Positions 26,359-34,497 of a stretch of DNA of 64,000 nucleotides are shown one piece after another. This stretch comes from Chelatococcus composti (GTDB lineage: Bacteria > Pseudomonadota > Alphaproteobacteria > Rhizobiales > Beijerinckiaceae), in the NCBI RefSeq assembly GCF_014201415.1, contig NZ_JACHEH010000002.1, positions 372,001 through 436,000 of the forward strand, given 5' to 3'. Within the stretch, counting starts at the first letter, position 1; each line of letters starts with the position of its first letter. A program made the position numbers and the translations under genes. Under the pieces are notes generated by a model, which ran no database searches, was not told the origin of the DNA, and saw only the letters and a program-made list of their open reading frames with translations.

Positions 26359-28305
26359 GTGGAATTCTTCGTCGTCCAGTTTCTGACAGGCCTCGCCAGC
26401 GCGGCTTCCCTGTTTCTCGTCGCGTCCGGGCTGTCGATCATCTTCGGCGTCACGCGCATCGTGAACTTCGCCCATGGCGCCTTCTACATGCTCGGCGCCT
26501 ACGTGGCCTACACGCTCACCGAGCGGTTCGAGGGCTTCTTCGGCTTCTGGGGCGGCATCCTTCTCGCCGCGCTCGTGGTCGCGGCCATCGGTGCGCTGCT
26601 GGAGATCGTGCTGCTGCGCCGCATCTATCGCGCGCCGGAGCTGTTCCAGCTCCTCGCCACCTTCGGCGTGACGCTGATGGTGCAGGATCTCGTGGTGATG
26701 ATCTGGGGCCCGGAGGATCTCGTCGGCCCGCGCGCTCCCGGCCTGCGGGGTGCCGTTGACATCCTCGGCCTCGCCGTCCCGACCTACGACCTCTTTCTCA
26801 TCGTCCTCGGCCCGCTGGTGCTCGGCGCCCTCTGGATTCTCTTCCACCGCACGCGCTGGGGTGTGCTCGTGCGCGCCGCGACCCAGGACCGCGACATGGT
26901 GGCGGCGCTCGGCGTCAACCAGACGTGGCTGTTCACCTCGGTCTTCGCGCTCGGTATCTTTCTCGCCGGCCTCGGCGGCGCGCTGCAGATTCCGCGCAAC
27001 GCCGTGACCCACCTGATGGACCTGTCCATCATCGTCGAGGTCTTCGTTGTCGTCGTCATCGGCGGCCTCGGCAGCGTGCTCGGCGCCTTTATCGCCGCCG
27101 TGCTGGTCTCCGAGCTCAATGCCTTCGGCATCCTGGTCTTCCCCAAGATCTCGATTGTTCTCGTCTTCCTCGTCATGGCCTGCGTGCTGATCGTGCGGCC
27201 ATGGGGCCTGCTCGGGCGTCCGGAAGGGCCCGCGCGCCAGCCGGCCGGGCTCAGCATCCGTCCCTGGCACCCGATGAGTCCCAACCAGCGCCTGCTCATG
27301 CTCGCGCTCGTCGTCGTCGCGGGCTTCGTCCCCCTCGTCGCCGGCAACTACGTGCTGACGGTGCTGGCGGAGATCGCTGTCTTCGCCCTGTTCGCGGCGA
27401 GCCTGCACTTCCTCATGACGGTGGGCGGCCTCGCCTCCTTCGGCCATGCGGCCTACTTCGGCCTCGGGGCCTATGGTGCGGCCTTCGCCACCACCATGTT
27501 CGGCGCGCCGATGGTTGCCTCACTCCTGCTCGGGCCGCTGCTGGGGGTGGCCGGCGCCATCCTCTTCGGCTGGTTCTGCGTGCGGCTGTCCGGCGTCTAT
27601 TTCGCCATGCTGACGCTCGCCTTCGCGCAGATCGCCTGGTCCATCGCCTTCCAGTGGGTGGAGGTGACCGGCGGCGACAACGGCATCCTCGGCGTGTGGC
27701 CGGCGAGCTGGGCCTCGAGCCCCGCCGCCTTCTACTGGCTGGCACTCGCCGTCTCCGTCGCCGGCATCGCCGCGCTCAGGGTTCTCGTCTTCTCGCCCTT
27801 CGGCTATGCGCTCCGGGCGACACGCGACTCGGCCCTGCGTTCGGAGGCGATCGGCATTGACCGCGCCCGCGTGCAGTGGGCCGCATTCATCATCGCCGGC
27901 ACCTTCGCGGGCATCGCCGGGGCGCTCTTTGCCTTCCTGAAAGGCAGCGTCTTCCCGGACAACCTCGCCATTCCGATGTCGGTCGACGGCCTCGTCATGG
28001 TGCTGCTCGGCGGCATCGAGACAGTGTCGGGCGCCGTCGTCGGTGCGGTCGTCTACAAGGCGCTCGCCATCTGGCTTGTCAGCCAGACGGACCTGTCGAA
28101 GCTCGTGCTCGGCGCCGTCATCGTCCTGCTCGTCGTCGCCTTCCCCAAGGGCATCGTCGGCTTCGCCGAAGACCTCATGGCCCGTCGCCGCGCCAGGACC
28201 GACGACGGCGGCGCGGCGCTGGCCGCGCCGGCCAAGGCCGCCCCAGCGGCGCCCGGCAGCGGCGCCGCGCCCATCGCAGCTCCCAAGATGGAGGCCGCAC
28301 GATGA
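26359..28305 (+). CDS. fused LivH-LivM-type ABC transporter permease
   Basis: 648 residues joining both permeases of a branched-chain-type importer. Residues 1-290 are LivH-like (NFAHGAFYMLGAYVAY, VVIGGLGSVLGAF, WGLLGRPEG). Residues about 310-620 are LivM-like (GGLASFGHAAYFGLGAYGAA, GIDRARVQWAAFIIAGTFAG, LLGGIETVSGAVVGA). An Ala/Pro-rich tail follows (about 615-645). The start is GTG 26359 with GAGGG upstream. Fusion is a known but less common arrangement. Its stop overlaps the livG start (ATGA). Confidence 0.92.
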   Translation: MEFFVVQFLTGLASAASLFLVASGLSIIFGVTRIVNFAHGAFYMLGAYVAYTLTERFEGFFGFWGGILLAALVVAAIGALLEIVLLRRIYRAPELFQLLATFGVTLMVQDLVVMIWGPEDLVGPRAPGLRGAVDILGLAVPTYDLFLIVLGPLVLGALWILFHRTRWGVLVRAATQDRDMVAALGVNQTWLFTSVFALGIFLAGLGGALQIPRNAVTHLMDLSIIVEVFVVVVIGGLGSVLGAFIAAVLVSELNAFGILVFPKISIVLVFLVMACVLIVRPWGLLGRPEGPARQPAGLSIRPWHPMSPNQRLLMLALVVVAGFVPLVAGNYVLTVLAEIAVFALFAASLHFLMTVGGLASFGHAAYFGLGAYGAAFATTMFGAPMVASLLLGPLLGVAGAILFGWFCVRLSGVYFAMLTLAFAQIAWSIAFQWVEVTGGDNGILGVWPASWASSPAAFYWLALAVSVAGIAALRVLVFSPFGYALRATRDSALRSEAIGIDRARVQWAAFIIAGTFAGIAGALFAFLKGSVFPDNLAIPMSVDGLVMVLLGGIETVSGAVVGAVVYKALAIWLVSQTDLSKLVLGAVIVLLVVAFPKGIVGFAEDLMARRRARTDDGGAALAAPAKAAPAAPGSGAAPIAAPKMEAAR

Positions 28306-29072
28306 GCGAGCCCATCCTCGAGGTCGAGAACCTGTCGAAGTCCTACGGCGGCGTGCACGCAGTCAGAGGCGTGTCCTTCTCGCTGAGGGCTGGCGAGATC
28401 CTTGCCCTCATCGGCCCCAACGGCGCGGGCAAGAGCACCTGCTTCAACATGCTGAACGGCCAGATCAGCCGCGACAGCGGTTCGGTCCGCATCCTCGGCC
28501 GGGACACGGCCGGCATGCGCCCGCGCGAGATCTGGCGCCTCGGTGTCGGCCGCACCTTCCAGATCACCGCCACTTATCCCTCCATGACCGTGCGCGAGAA
28601 CGTGCAGGTGGCGATCCTCTCCCACCACCGCGAGCTCGGCCGCCTCTTCGGCTTCGCCGGCGCGCGCCACCGCACCGAGGCGGACCGGCTGCTCGGCCTC
28701 GTCGGCATGCAGGAGCTTGCGGCGCGGCCGTGCGGCGAGCTCGCCTACGGCGACCTGAAGCGCCTCGAGCTCGCCATCGCTCTCGTCAACGAGCCGAGGC
28801 TCCTCCTGATGGACGAGCCCACCGCCGGCATGGCGCCCAAGGAGCGCGTCGACCTGATGCGCCTTACCGCAAGCATCGCGCGGGAGCAGTCCATCGGCGT
28901 GCTGTTCACCGAGCACGACATGGACGTCGTCTTCGAACACGCGGACCGGATCATGGTGCTGAACCGGGGCCAGCTCATCGCCAGCGGTACGCCAGGCGAG
29001 GTGCGCAACAACCCGGACGTCAAGGCCGTCTACCTCGGCGAAGGCAGCGTCTACGGCGGAGAGGCGGCATGA
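28302..29072 (+). CDS. ABC transporter ATP-binding protein, LivG type
   Basis: 256-residue ATPase energising the Liv-type importer. Walker A is GPNGAGKS (about residues 36-43), the signature region is the LivG variant ELAYGDLKRLELAIAL, Walker B is LLLMDEPTAGM, and the switch histidine lies in FTEHDMD. The C-terminus VKAVYLGEGSVYGG fits LivG. Overlaps of 4 nt at both ends indicate tight coupling with the permease and LivF genes. Confidence 0.94.
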   Translation: MSEPILEVENLSKSYGGVHAVRGVSFSLRAGEILALIGPNGAGKSTCFNMLNGQISRDSGSVRILGRDTAGMRPREIWRLGVGRTFQITATYPSMTVRENVQVAILSHHRELGRLFGFAGARHRTEADRLLGLVGMQELAARPCGELAYGDLKRLELAIALVNEPRLLLMDEPTAGMAPKERVDLMRLTASIAREQSIGVLFTEHDMDVVFEHADRIMVLNRGQLIASGTPGEVRNNPDVKAVYLGEGSVYGGEAA

Positions 29073-29773
29073 AACTCGAAATCCACAAGCTCAACAGCTA
29101 TTACGGGCCGGCCCACATCCTCTTCGACGTCGACATCAGCGTCGGCACCGGCGAGGTCGTCGCCCTGCTCGGCCGCAACGGTGCCGGCAAGTCCACCACC
29201 TTCCGCTCCATCGTCGGGCTCGTGGCGCGGCGCGAGGGCCGCATCGTCTTCGACGGCGAGGACATCACCAACCGCCCGACGCACGAGATCGTGCGCCGCG
29301 GCCTCGGCTACGTGCCGGAGGACCGGCGCATCTTCACGGAGCTGACGGTGGAGGAGAACCTGATGGTCGGCGCGCAGCCCGCGCGGGACGGCGCCCCGTG
29401 CTGGACGCCCGAGAAGCTCTATACGCTCTTTCCCAACCTCGGCGAGATGCGCGGGCGCCTCGGCGGGCGCATGAGTGGCGGCGAGCAGCAGATGCTCACC
29501 ATCGCGCGTACGCTGATGGGCAATCCCTCCCTTGTCCTGCTCGACGAGCCCTCGGAGGGCCTCGCCCCCAAGATCGTCGAGGAGATGGCGAACGCCATCC
29601 TCGCCATGAAGAACGAGGGGCTCAGCATCGTTCTTTCGGAGCAGAACCTGCATTTCGCGCGGCTGATCTCGGACAGGGCCTATATCATCGAAAGCGGACG
29701 TATCCGCTTCGGCGGCACAATTCGCGAGCTCGAGGAGAGCCCAGAGATTCGTGACGCTTATCTCGCAGTGTGA
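29069..29773 (+). CDS. ABC transporter ATP-binding protein, LivF type
   Basis: 234-residue partner ATPase. Walker A is GRNGAGKST, LivF-type GYVPEDRRIFTELTVEENL is present, the signature is MSGGEQQML, Walker B is LVLLDEPSEGLAPK, and the H-loop position shows LSEQN. It completes the importer: one receptor, one fused permease and two ATPases. The stop lies 36 nt before the MarR gene. Confidence 0.94.
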   Translation: MKLEIHKLNSYYGPAHILFDVDISVGTGEVVALLGRNGAGKSTTFRSIVGLVARREGRIVFDGEDITNRPTHEIVRRGLGYVPEDRRIFTELTVEENLMVGAQPARDGAPCWTPEKLYTLFPNLGEMRGRLGGRMSGGEQQMLTIARTLMGNPSLVLLDEPSEGLAPKIVEEMANAILAMKNEGLSIVLSEQNLHFARLISDRAYIIESGRIRFGGTIRELEESPEIRDAYLAV

Positions 29774-29809
29774 TAGGCCGCGGCAACGACCGCCCCAACC
29801 GGAGTTTCG

Positions 29810-30241
29810 ATGACTTCAGCCGCCTCGACACCCGCCTATGTGCTCGACGAGCAGATCGGCTTCATCCTGCGCCAGGTCAGCCAGCGCCACACGACCATCT
29901 TCATGACGCTGATGGGCGAGGATTTGACGCCGACACAGTGGGCCGCCCTCGCCAAGCTCCACCAGCTGGGACCGCTGTCCCAGAACCTGCTCGGCCGGCA
30001 TACGGCCATGGACGCCGCCACCATCAAGGGTGTCGTCGACCGGCTGACGAAACGCGGGCTGACCGCGACGAGCCCCGATCCCGACGACGGCCGCCGCCTG
30101 CTCGTGGCACTGACGCCAGAGGGTGAGGCGATGGTCGAGCGTTGCCTGCCGCGGGCCATCGCCATCACCGAGGAGACGCTGAAGGAGCTGAGCGCCGCGG
30201 AACGCGCGACGCTCACCGCCCTGTTGCAGAAGATGCTCTGA
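29810..30241 (+). CDS. MarR family transcriptional regulator of the catabolic operon
   Basis: 143 residues with the MarR winged helix: LTPTQWAALAKLHQLGPLSQNLLG, recognition helix DAATIKGVVDRLTKRGL and wing DPDDGRRLLVALTPEG. The ATG at 29810 has CGGAG upstream. It is the last gene of the operon and converges on the enamidase gene with only 4 nt between stops. It is the natural candidate for binding the TTGTT-R-GTATAC palindromes at 17572 and 31528, with an aromatic acid as ligand. In Pseudomonas putida the aerobic nicotinate genes are also under a MarR protein (NicR), which fits but does not prove the role. Confidence 0.92.
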   Translation: MTSAASTPAYVLDEQIGFILRQVSQRHTTIFMTLMGEDLTPTQWAALAKLHQLGPLSQNLLGRHTAMDAATIKGVVDRLTKRGLTATSPDPDDGRRLLVALTPEGEAMVERCLPRAIAITEETLKELSAAERATLTALLQKML

Positions 30242-30245
30242 GCCC

Positions 30246-31442
30246 TCAGTGGGCCACGATCTCCGGCACCCGCGTGGCCGGGGGCGTGTTCCGGCTGCGC
30301 TGGGTGCGCACGACACCGTCGATAATGGTCATGCCGATGCCCGGAAGGTCGCCGAGGCGGACGGAATCGAGCAGGTCCTTGCCGGCAGAATGCTGGGCCT
30401 TGTCCATCAGCACGAAATCGGCCGCCCGACCCGCCTCGATGAGACCGCAGTCGAGCTGGCGCATGCGCGCCGTGTTGCCCGTCGCGAAGCAGAAGGCAAC
30501 TTCCGCCGGCACGTCGCCAAGCGAGGACAGGAGCGAGATCATGCGCAGGATGCCCAGCGGCTGCACGCCCGACCCTGCCGGCGCATCCGTGCCGAGGATG
30601 ACGCGGTTGAGCTCGCCCATCTCCCGGGCGATGCGCAGGGTGTAGAGGGCTGCCCGCTCGTTGCCGTTGTGCACCAGCTCGAGACCCCGCTTGCAGCCCT
30701 CGCAGATGCAGCGGATCTGGTCGTCCGGCAGGGCCGTGTGGCCGCCGTTGATGTGGCCGACGACATCCGTGTCCGCCTCGAGCACCACATCCTTGTCGAT
30801 GAGGCCTGAGCCGGGAATGGACGGCCCGCCGGTATGGATGGTCGACTGGATGCCGTACTTGCGCGCCCAGGCCACCATCTTGCGCGCCGTCGGCCCGTCC
30901 TTGACGCCACCGAGGCCGACCTCGCCGAGCAGCTTCACGCCGGCATCGGCCAGATCCTTGAAATCCTGCTCCGTCATGTCCGGCTCGATGCAGGGAGCAC
31001 CGGCATGGATCTTCACGCCGCTCGGGCGGAAGGCGGAAAAGGTACGCTGGGCGTAGATTGCCATAGCCTTGAGGCCGACGACGTCGCGCGGCCGGCCGGG
31101 CGTATGCACCTCGCCCGCCGAGATCATGGTGGTGACGCCGCCGTGCAGGTTGCTCTCGATCCAGTTGAGCTGCTGCTGGCGCGGCGTCCAGTCGCCGGCG
31201 ACGGGGTGGACGTGGCTGTCGATGAGGCCGGGCGTCAGCACCGTGCCGTTGGCGTCGATCACCTGGCTCGCGCCCTCGGTATCGACATCCTTCTCATACC
31301 CGACGGCAGCAATCCGCCCGTCGACCGCGACCACCGTGTCGCCATCGAGGATCGGCCGCTCGAGATCGCCGCTCAGGATCAGGCCGATGTTGCGGATGAC
31401 GAGCTTGCCCTTTCCACCCTGCTGTACCGCGTCGTGCGCCAT
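30246..31442 (-). CDS. enamidase homologue (amidohydrolase superfamily)
   Basis: This 398-residue metal-dependent amidohydrolase resembles, from memory of its sequence, enamidase (Ena) of Eubacterium barkeri, which hydrolyses tetrahydro-6-oxonicotinate to 2-formylglutarate and ammonia. Shared-looking segments are HGGVTTMISAGEVHTPGRP, HTGGPSIPGSG, GHINGG, TDAPAGSG and the C-terminal SRNTPPA. Metal-binding DSHVHP is intact. ATG 31442 follows GAGAGGGA; the frame is open to 31541 but that extension covers the operator. It is transcribed toward the operon from the same promoter region as fdxA. Confidence 0.82.
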   Translation of the reverse strand: MAHDAVQQGGKGKLVIRNIGLILSGDLERPILDGDTVVAVDGRIAAVGYEKDVDTEGASQVIDANGTVLTPGLIDSHVHPVAGDWTPRQQQLNWIESNLHGGVTTMISAGEVHTPGRPRDVVGLKAMAIYAQRTFSAFRPSGVKIHAGAPCIEPDMTEQDFKDLADAGVKLLGEVGLGGVKDGPTARKMVAWARKYGIQSTIHTGGPSIPGSGLIDKDVVLEADTDVVGHINGGHTALPDDQIRCICEGCKRGLELVHNGNERAALYTLRIAREMGELNRVILGTDAPAGSGVQPLGILRMISLLSSLGDVPAEVAFCFATGNTARMRQLDCGLIEAGRAADFVLMDKAQHSAGKDLLDSVRLGDLPGIGMTIIDGVVRTQRSRNTPPATRVPEIVAH

Positions 31443-31500
31443 GGTTCCCTCTCTCTCCGTGTGCCTCGGCCGACCCCTCACGGCCTGTGCCGCGACCCGA

Positions 31501-31545
31501 TTGACAAGCCGGATCAGCCGCATTAATTTGTTAGTATACAAACAA
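31501..31545. promoter_or_regulatory. divergent promoter region with palindromic operator (enamidase / fdxA)
   Basis: The palindrome TTGTTAGTATACAAACAA (31528-31545) has matching half-sites except one base and is 16/18 identical to the site at 17572 read on the other strand. On the plus strand a perfect TTGACA (31501-31506) with a possible -10 TAATTT (31524-31529, 17-nt spacing) points toward fdxA, 34 nt downstream of the operator. On the minus strand the enamidase start lies 85 nt away. The TTGACA-to-palindrome distance (27 nt) nearly equals that at the operon promoter (28 nt). Confidence 0.62.
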
Positions 31546-31579
31546 TTATGAGGCGAGCAAGAGCCCTCCGGAGGTTCGC

Positions 31580-31909
31580 ATGCCCTATGTCGTGACCGAT
31601 GGCTGCATCCGTTGCAAGTACCAGGATTGCGTCGAGGTGTGCCCGGTCGATTGCTTCTACGAAGGGGAGACGATGCTCGTCATCCATCCCGACGAATGCA
31701 TCGACTGCGGCGTGTGCGAACCGGAATGCCCGGCCGAAGCCATCGTCCCCGATACGGACCCGCGTGCCGAGCGGTGGGCACCGATCAATGCCAAGTATGC
31801 CGCGATCTGGCCCAATATCACCGATAAGGGCCCGGTGCCGGACGACGCCGACGCCTGGAAGGGCGTTCCCGACAAGGAGAAATTCCTGTTTAGTGCGGAG
31901 GAAATGTAA
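31580..31909 (+). CDS. fdxA: 7Fe ferredoxin FdxA
   Basis: A 109-residue ferredoxin with one 3Fe-4S and one 4Fe-4S cluster: N-terminal [18 protein letters not shown] and second cluster [12 protein letters not shown]. The C-terminal extension (about residues 60-109, ending [11 protein letters not shown]) is typical of the alphaproteobacterial FdxA family. ATG 31580 has CCGGAGG upstream. FdxA is widespread and usually not tied to one pathway. Here its promoter region shares the operator of the N-heterocycle operon, which raises the possibility that it donates electrons to the 6-hydroxynicotinate-reductase homologue. Confidence 0.95.
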   Translation: MPYVVTDGCIRCKYQDCVEVCPVDCFYEGETMLVIHPDECIDCGVCEPECPAEAIVPDTDPRAERWAPINAKYAAIWPNITDKGPVPDDADAWKGVPDKEKFLFSAEEM

Positions 31910-32052
31910 AATCTTGCAATTCCGCGAGCGATTGCGCAAATAGAGGCTGTGACCCCTTTTCCCTCGTGCGGCGCCCCGTTATGGAAGGCGCGGCCCTTAA
32001 CCCCGCGGCACCGACCGCAACGAAGATCCCCCGGGAGCATGGACGAGAAGCC

Positions 32053-32826
32053 ATGAGCAACTTCAACCAAGAGCGCGTCCTCAGCGTGCATCACTGGACG
32101 GACACGCTGTTCTCCTTCACGACGACGCGCGATCCCGGCTTCCGCTTCAAGAACGGCCAGTTCACGATGATCGGCATCGAAGTGGACGGGAAGCCGCTCC
32201 TCAGGGCCTACAGTGTCGTCAGCCCGAACTACGACGAGAAGCTGGAGTTCTTCTCCATCAAGGTGCCAGACGGGCCGCTGACCTCGCGCCTCCAGCACCT
32301 CAAGGAGGGCGATCCCATCATCGTTGGCCGCAAGGCCACCGGCACCCTGGTGCTGGACAACCTGATGCACGGCCGCAACCTCTACCTGCTCGGCACCGGC
32401 ACCGGCCTTGCCCCCTTCCTCAGCCTCATCCGCGACCCGGAGACCTACGAGCGCTTCGAGAAGGTCATTCTCCTGCACGGCTGCCGCCAGGTGGCGGAGC
32501 TGGCCTATGGCGAGCTCATCACGCGCGACCTGCCGCAGGACGAGTACCTCGGCGAGGAGGTCCGCCAGAAGCTCATCTACTATCCGACCGTGACGCGCGA
32601 GCCCTTCCGCAACCGCGGCCGCATCACCGACCTCATCACGACCAAAAAGCTCTTCAACGACATCGGCCTGCCGCCGCTCGACACCGAGAACGACCGGCTC
32701 ATGCTCTGCGGCAGCCCGCAGATGATCCGCGACCTCAAGAACATCCTTGAGGAGCGCGGCTTCATCGAGGGCAACCACGGCGAGCCGGGCCATTTCGTCA
32801 TCGAGAAGGCCTTCGTCGAGCGCTGA
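32053..32826 (+). CDS. fpr: ferredoxin-NADP+ reductase
   Basis: 257-residue FAD enzyme moving electrons between NADPH and ferredoxin. The FAD motif is LRAYSVVSPNYDE, the NADP-binding loop GTGTGLAPFLSLIRDPE, and the C-terminus EKAFVER is like that of alphaproteobacterial Fpr. ATG 32053 is chosen because the family starts SNFNQERVLSVHHW; the frame opens earlier at 31966. It follows fdxA by 143 nt on the same strand. A terminator-like hairpin follows the gene. With FdxA it forms a plausible NADPH-to-ferredoxin chain. Confidence 0.95.
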   Translation: MSNFNQERVLSVHHWTDTLFSFTTTRDPGFRFKNGQFTMIGIEVDGKPLLRAYSVVSPNYDEKLEFFSIKVPDGPLTSRLQHLKEGDPIIVGRKATGTLVLDNLMHGRNLYLLGTGTGLAPFLSLIRDPETYERFEKVILLHGCRQVAELAYGELITRDLPQDEYLGEEVRQKLIYYPTVTREPFRNRGRITDLITTKKLFNDIGLPPLDTENDRLMLCGSPQMIRDLKNILEERGFIEGNHGEPGHFVIEKAFVER

Positions 32827-32863
32827 GCCCCCTGTTCCGCACGAACTCTTCCTCCCACCCTTC

Positions 32864-32900
32864 AGACGCGACAGGTGAACCCCTGCCGCGTCTTTTCTTT
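32864..32900 (+). terminator. intrinsic terminator after fpr
   Basis: AGACGCG-a-CAGG-tgaacc-CCTG-c-CGCGTCT forms an 11-bp stem with one mismatch, followed by TTTTCTTT. It separates the fdxA-fpr unit from argH. Confidence 0.75.
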
Positions 32901-32991
32901 CGCCCCAGCCACCGCGCCTTGCTCCCCGCGCCCTGCTGCCCTATGACGCGCCAGTGGCGTGAACGCTGGAAAAAGAGCAAGCGAGGCGACA

Positions 32992-34401
32992 GTGAGCGGC
33001 AAGCCGACGAACGGGCAGAACAAGAACGCCAACGCGATGTGGGGCGGGCGCTTCGCCTCCTCGCCGAGCGCACTCATGGAGGCCATCAACGTCTCCATCG
33101 GTTTCGACAAGCGCCTCGCCGCGCAGGACATCCGCGGCTCCATCGCCCACTCCGACATGCTGGCCAAGCAGGGCATCATCACGGAGGAGGACCGCGACGC
33201 CATCCACGACGGGCTGAAGCGCATCCTCGAGGAAATCGAGAGCGGCCAGTTCACCTTCTCGACGGCCCTCGAAGACATCCACATGAACGTCGAGGGCCGT
33301 CTGCGCGACCTCATCGGGCCGGCCGCCGGCCGCCTGCACACGGCCCGCAGCCGCAACGACCAGGTGGCGACCGACGTGCGCCTGTGGGTGCGCGAGGCGC
33401 ACGACCGGGCCGACGCGCAGATCACCAACCTGATGGACACCCTGCTGACCCAGGCGGAGGCCCATGCCGACACGGTGATGCCCGGTTTCACCCACCTGCA
33501 GAGCGCCCAGCCCGTCACCTTCGGCCACCATCTCATGGCCTACGTCGAGATGCTGGGGCGCGACCGCTCGCGCATCCGCGACTCGCGCAAGCGCCTCAAC
33601 GAGTGCCCGCTCGGCGCCGCTGCCCTCGCCGGCACCTCCTTCCCCATCGACAGGCATGCGACGGCCGAGGCGCTGGGCTTCGACGGGCCGACCCGCAACT
33701 CGCTCGATTCCGTCTCCGATCGCGACTTCATCCTCGAATATTTGTCGATCGCCGCGATCTCGGCCGTGCACCTGTCGCGCCTCGCGGAAGAGATCGTTAT
33801 CTGGATGACGCCGCAGTTCGGCTTCGTGCGCCTGTCGGACCAGTGGACGACCGGCTCCAGCATCATGCCGCAGAAGAAGAACCCCGACGCGGCCGAGCTG
33901 GTGCGCGCCAAGACCGGACGCGTCATCGGTTCGCTGGTAGCGCTGCTGACGGTGATGAAGGGCCTGCCGCTCGCCTATTCCAAGGACATGCAGGAGGACA
34001 AGGAACGCCTCTTCGACGCCGCCGACACCTACGAGCTCGTTCTTGCCGCCGTCTCGGGCATGATCGCAGATATGAAGCCCGTGCCGGAGCGCATGGCCGC
34101 GGCCGCGGGCGCCGGCTTTGCCACGGCGACCGATCTCGCGGACTGGCTGGTGCGCTCGCTCGGCATGCCCTTCCGCGACGCGCACCACGTCACCGGCCGC
34201 CTCGTCGCCGAGGCGGAGCAGCGCGGTTGCGGCCTGGAGGACCTGCCGCTCGATGTGATGCAGGCGGTCGAGCCGCGCATTACGGACGCGGTCTACGGCG
34301 TGCTCGGCGTGGAGAACTCCGTCCGTTCGCGCACGAGCTTCGGCGGCACGGCGCCGGACAACGTACGCGCCCAGGTCGCCTGGTGGCGCGCCCGGCTCTG
34401 A
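32992..34401 (+). CDS. argH: argininosuccinate lyase
   Basis: 469 residues; splits argininosuccinate into arginine and fumarate, the last step of arginine synthesis. The fumarase/ASL signature [12 protein letters not shown] is intact, as are WGGRF at the N-terminus, [12 protein letters not shown], and [20 protein letters not shown] 32992 is preferred because GAGG lies 5-8 nt upstream; an in-frame GTG at 32959 would add 11 residues. The alphaproteobacterial partner lysA is not next to it here. Confidence 0.96.
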   Translation: MSGKPTNGQNKNANAMWGGRFASSPSALMEAINVSIGFDKRLAAQDIRGSIAHSDMLAKQGIITEEDRDAIHDGLKRILEEIESGQFTFSTALEDIHMNVEGRLRDLIGPAAGRLHTARSRNDQVATDVRLWVREAHDRADAQITNLMDTLLTQAEAHADTVMPGFTHLQSAQPVTFGHHLMAYVEMLGRDRSRIRDSRKRLNECPLGAAALAGTSFPIDRHATAEALGFDGPTRNSLDSVSDRDFILEYLSIAAISAVHLSRLAEEIVIWMTPQFGFVRLSDQWTTGSSIMPQKKNPDAAELVRAKTGRVIGSLVALLTVMKGLPLAYSKDMQEDKERLFDAADTYELVLAAVSGMIADMKPVPERMAAAAGAGFATATDLADWLVRSLGMPFRDAHHVTGRLVAEAEQRGCGLEDLPLDVMQAVEPRITDAVYGVLGVENSVRSRTSFGGTAPDNVRAQVAWWRARL

Positions 34402-34448
34402 AGCGCGCCGGACGGCCCTGAACCCTTTGGCCGCATGGCGCGAGGGCC

Positions 34449-34484
34449 CCGCTTCATGCTTTGTTGTGGTGAAGCATGAAGCGG
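34449..34484 (+). promoter_or_regulatory. 13-bp perfect stem-loop upstream of the M50 protease gene
   Basis: CCGCTTCATGCTT (34449-34461) pairs perfectly with AAGCATGAAGCGG (34472-34484) around a 10-nt loop. Its 3' arm ends in the first bases of the Shine-Dalgarno GGAGG (34483-34487) of the protease gene. No T-run follows. It could be an argH 3' end structure, a protein-binding palindrome or a translational control element. Confidence 0.55.
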
Positions 34485-34497
34485 AGGTCCCATCCCC

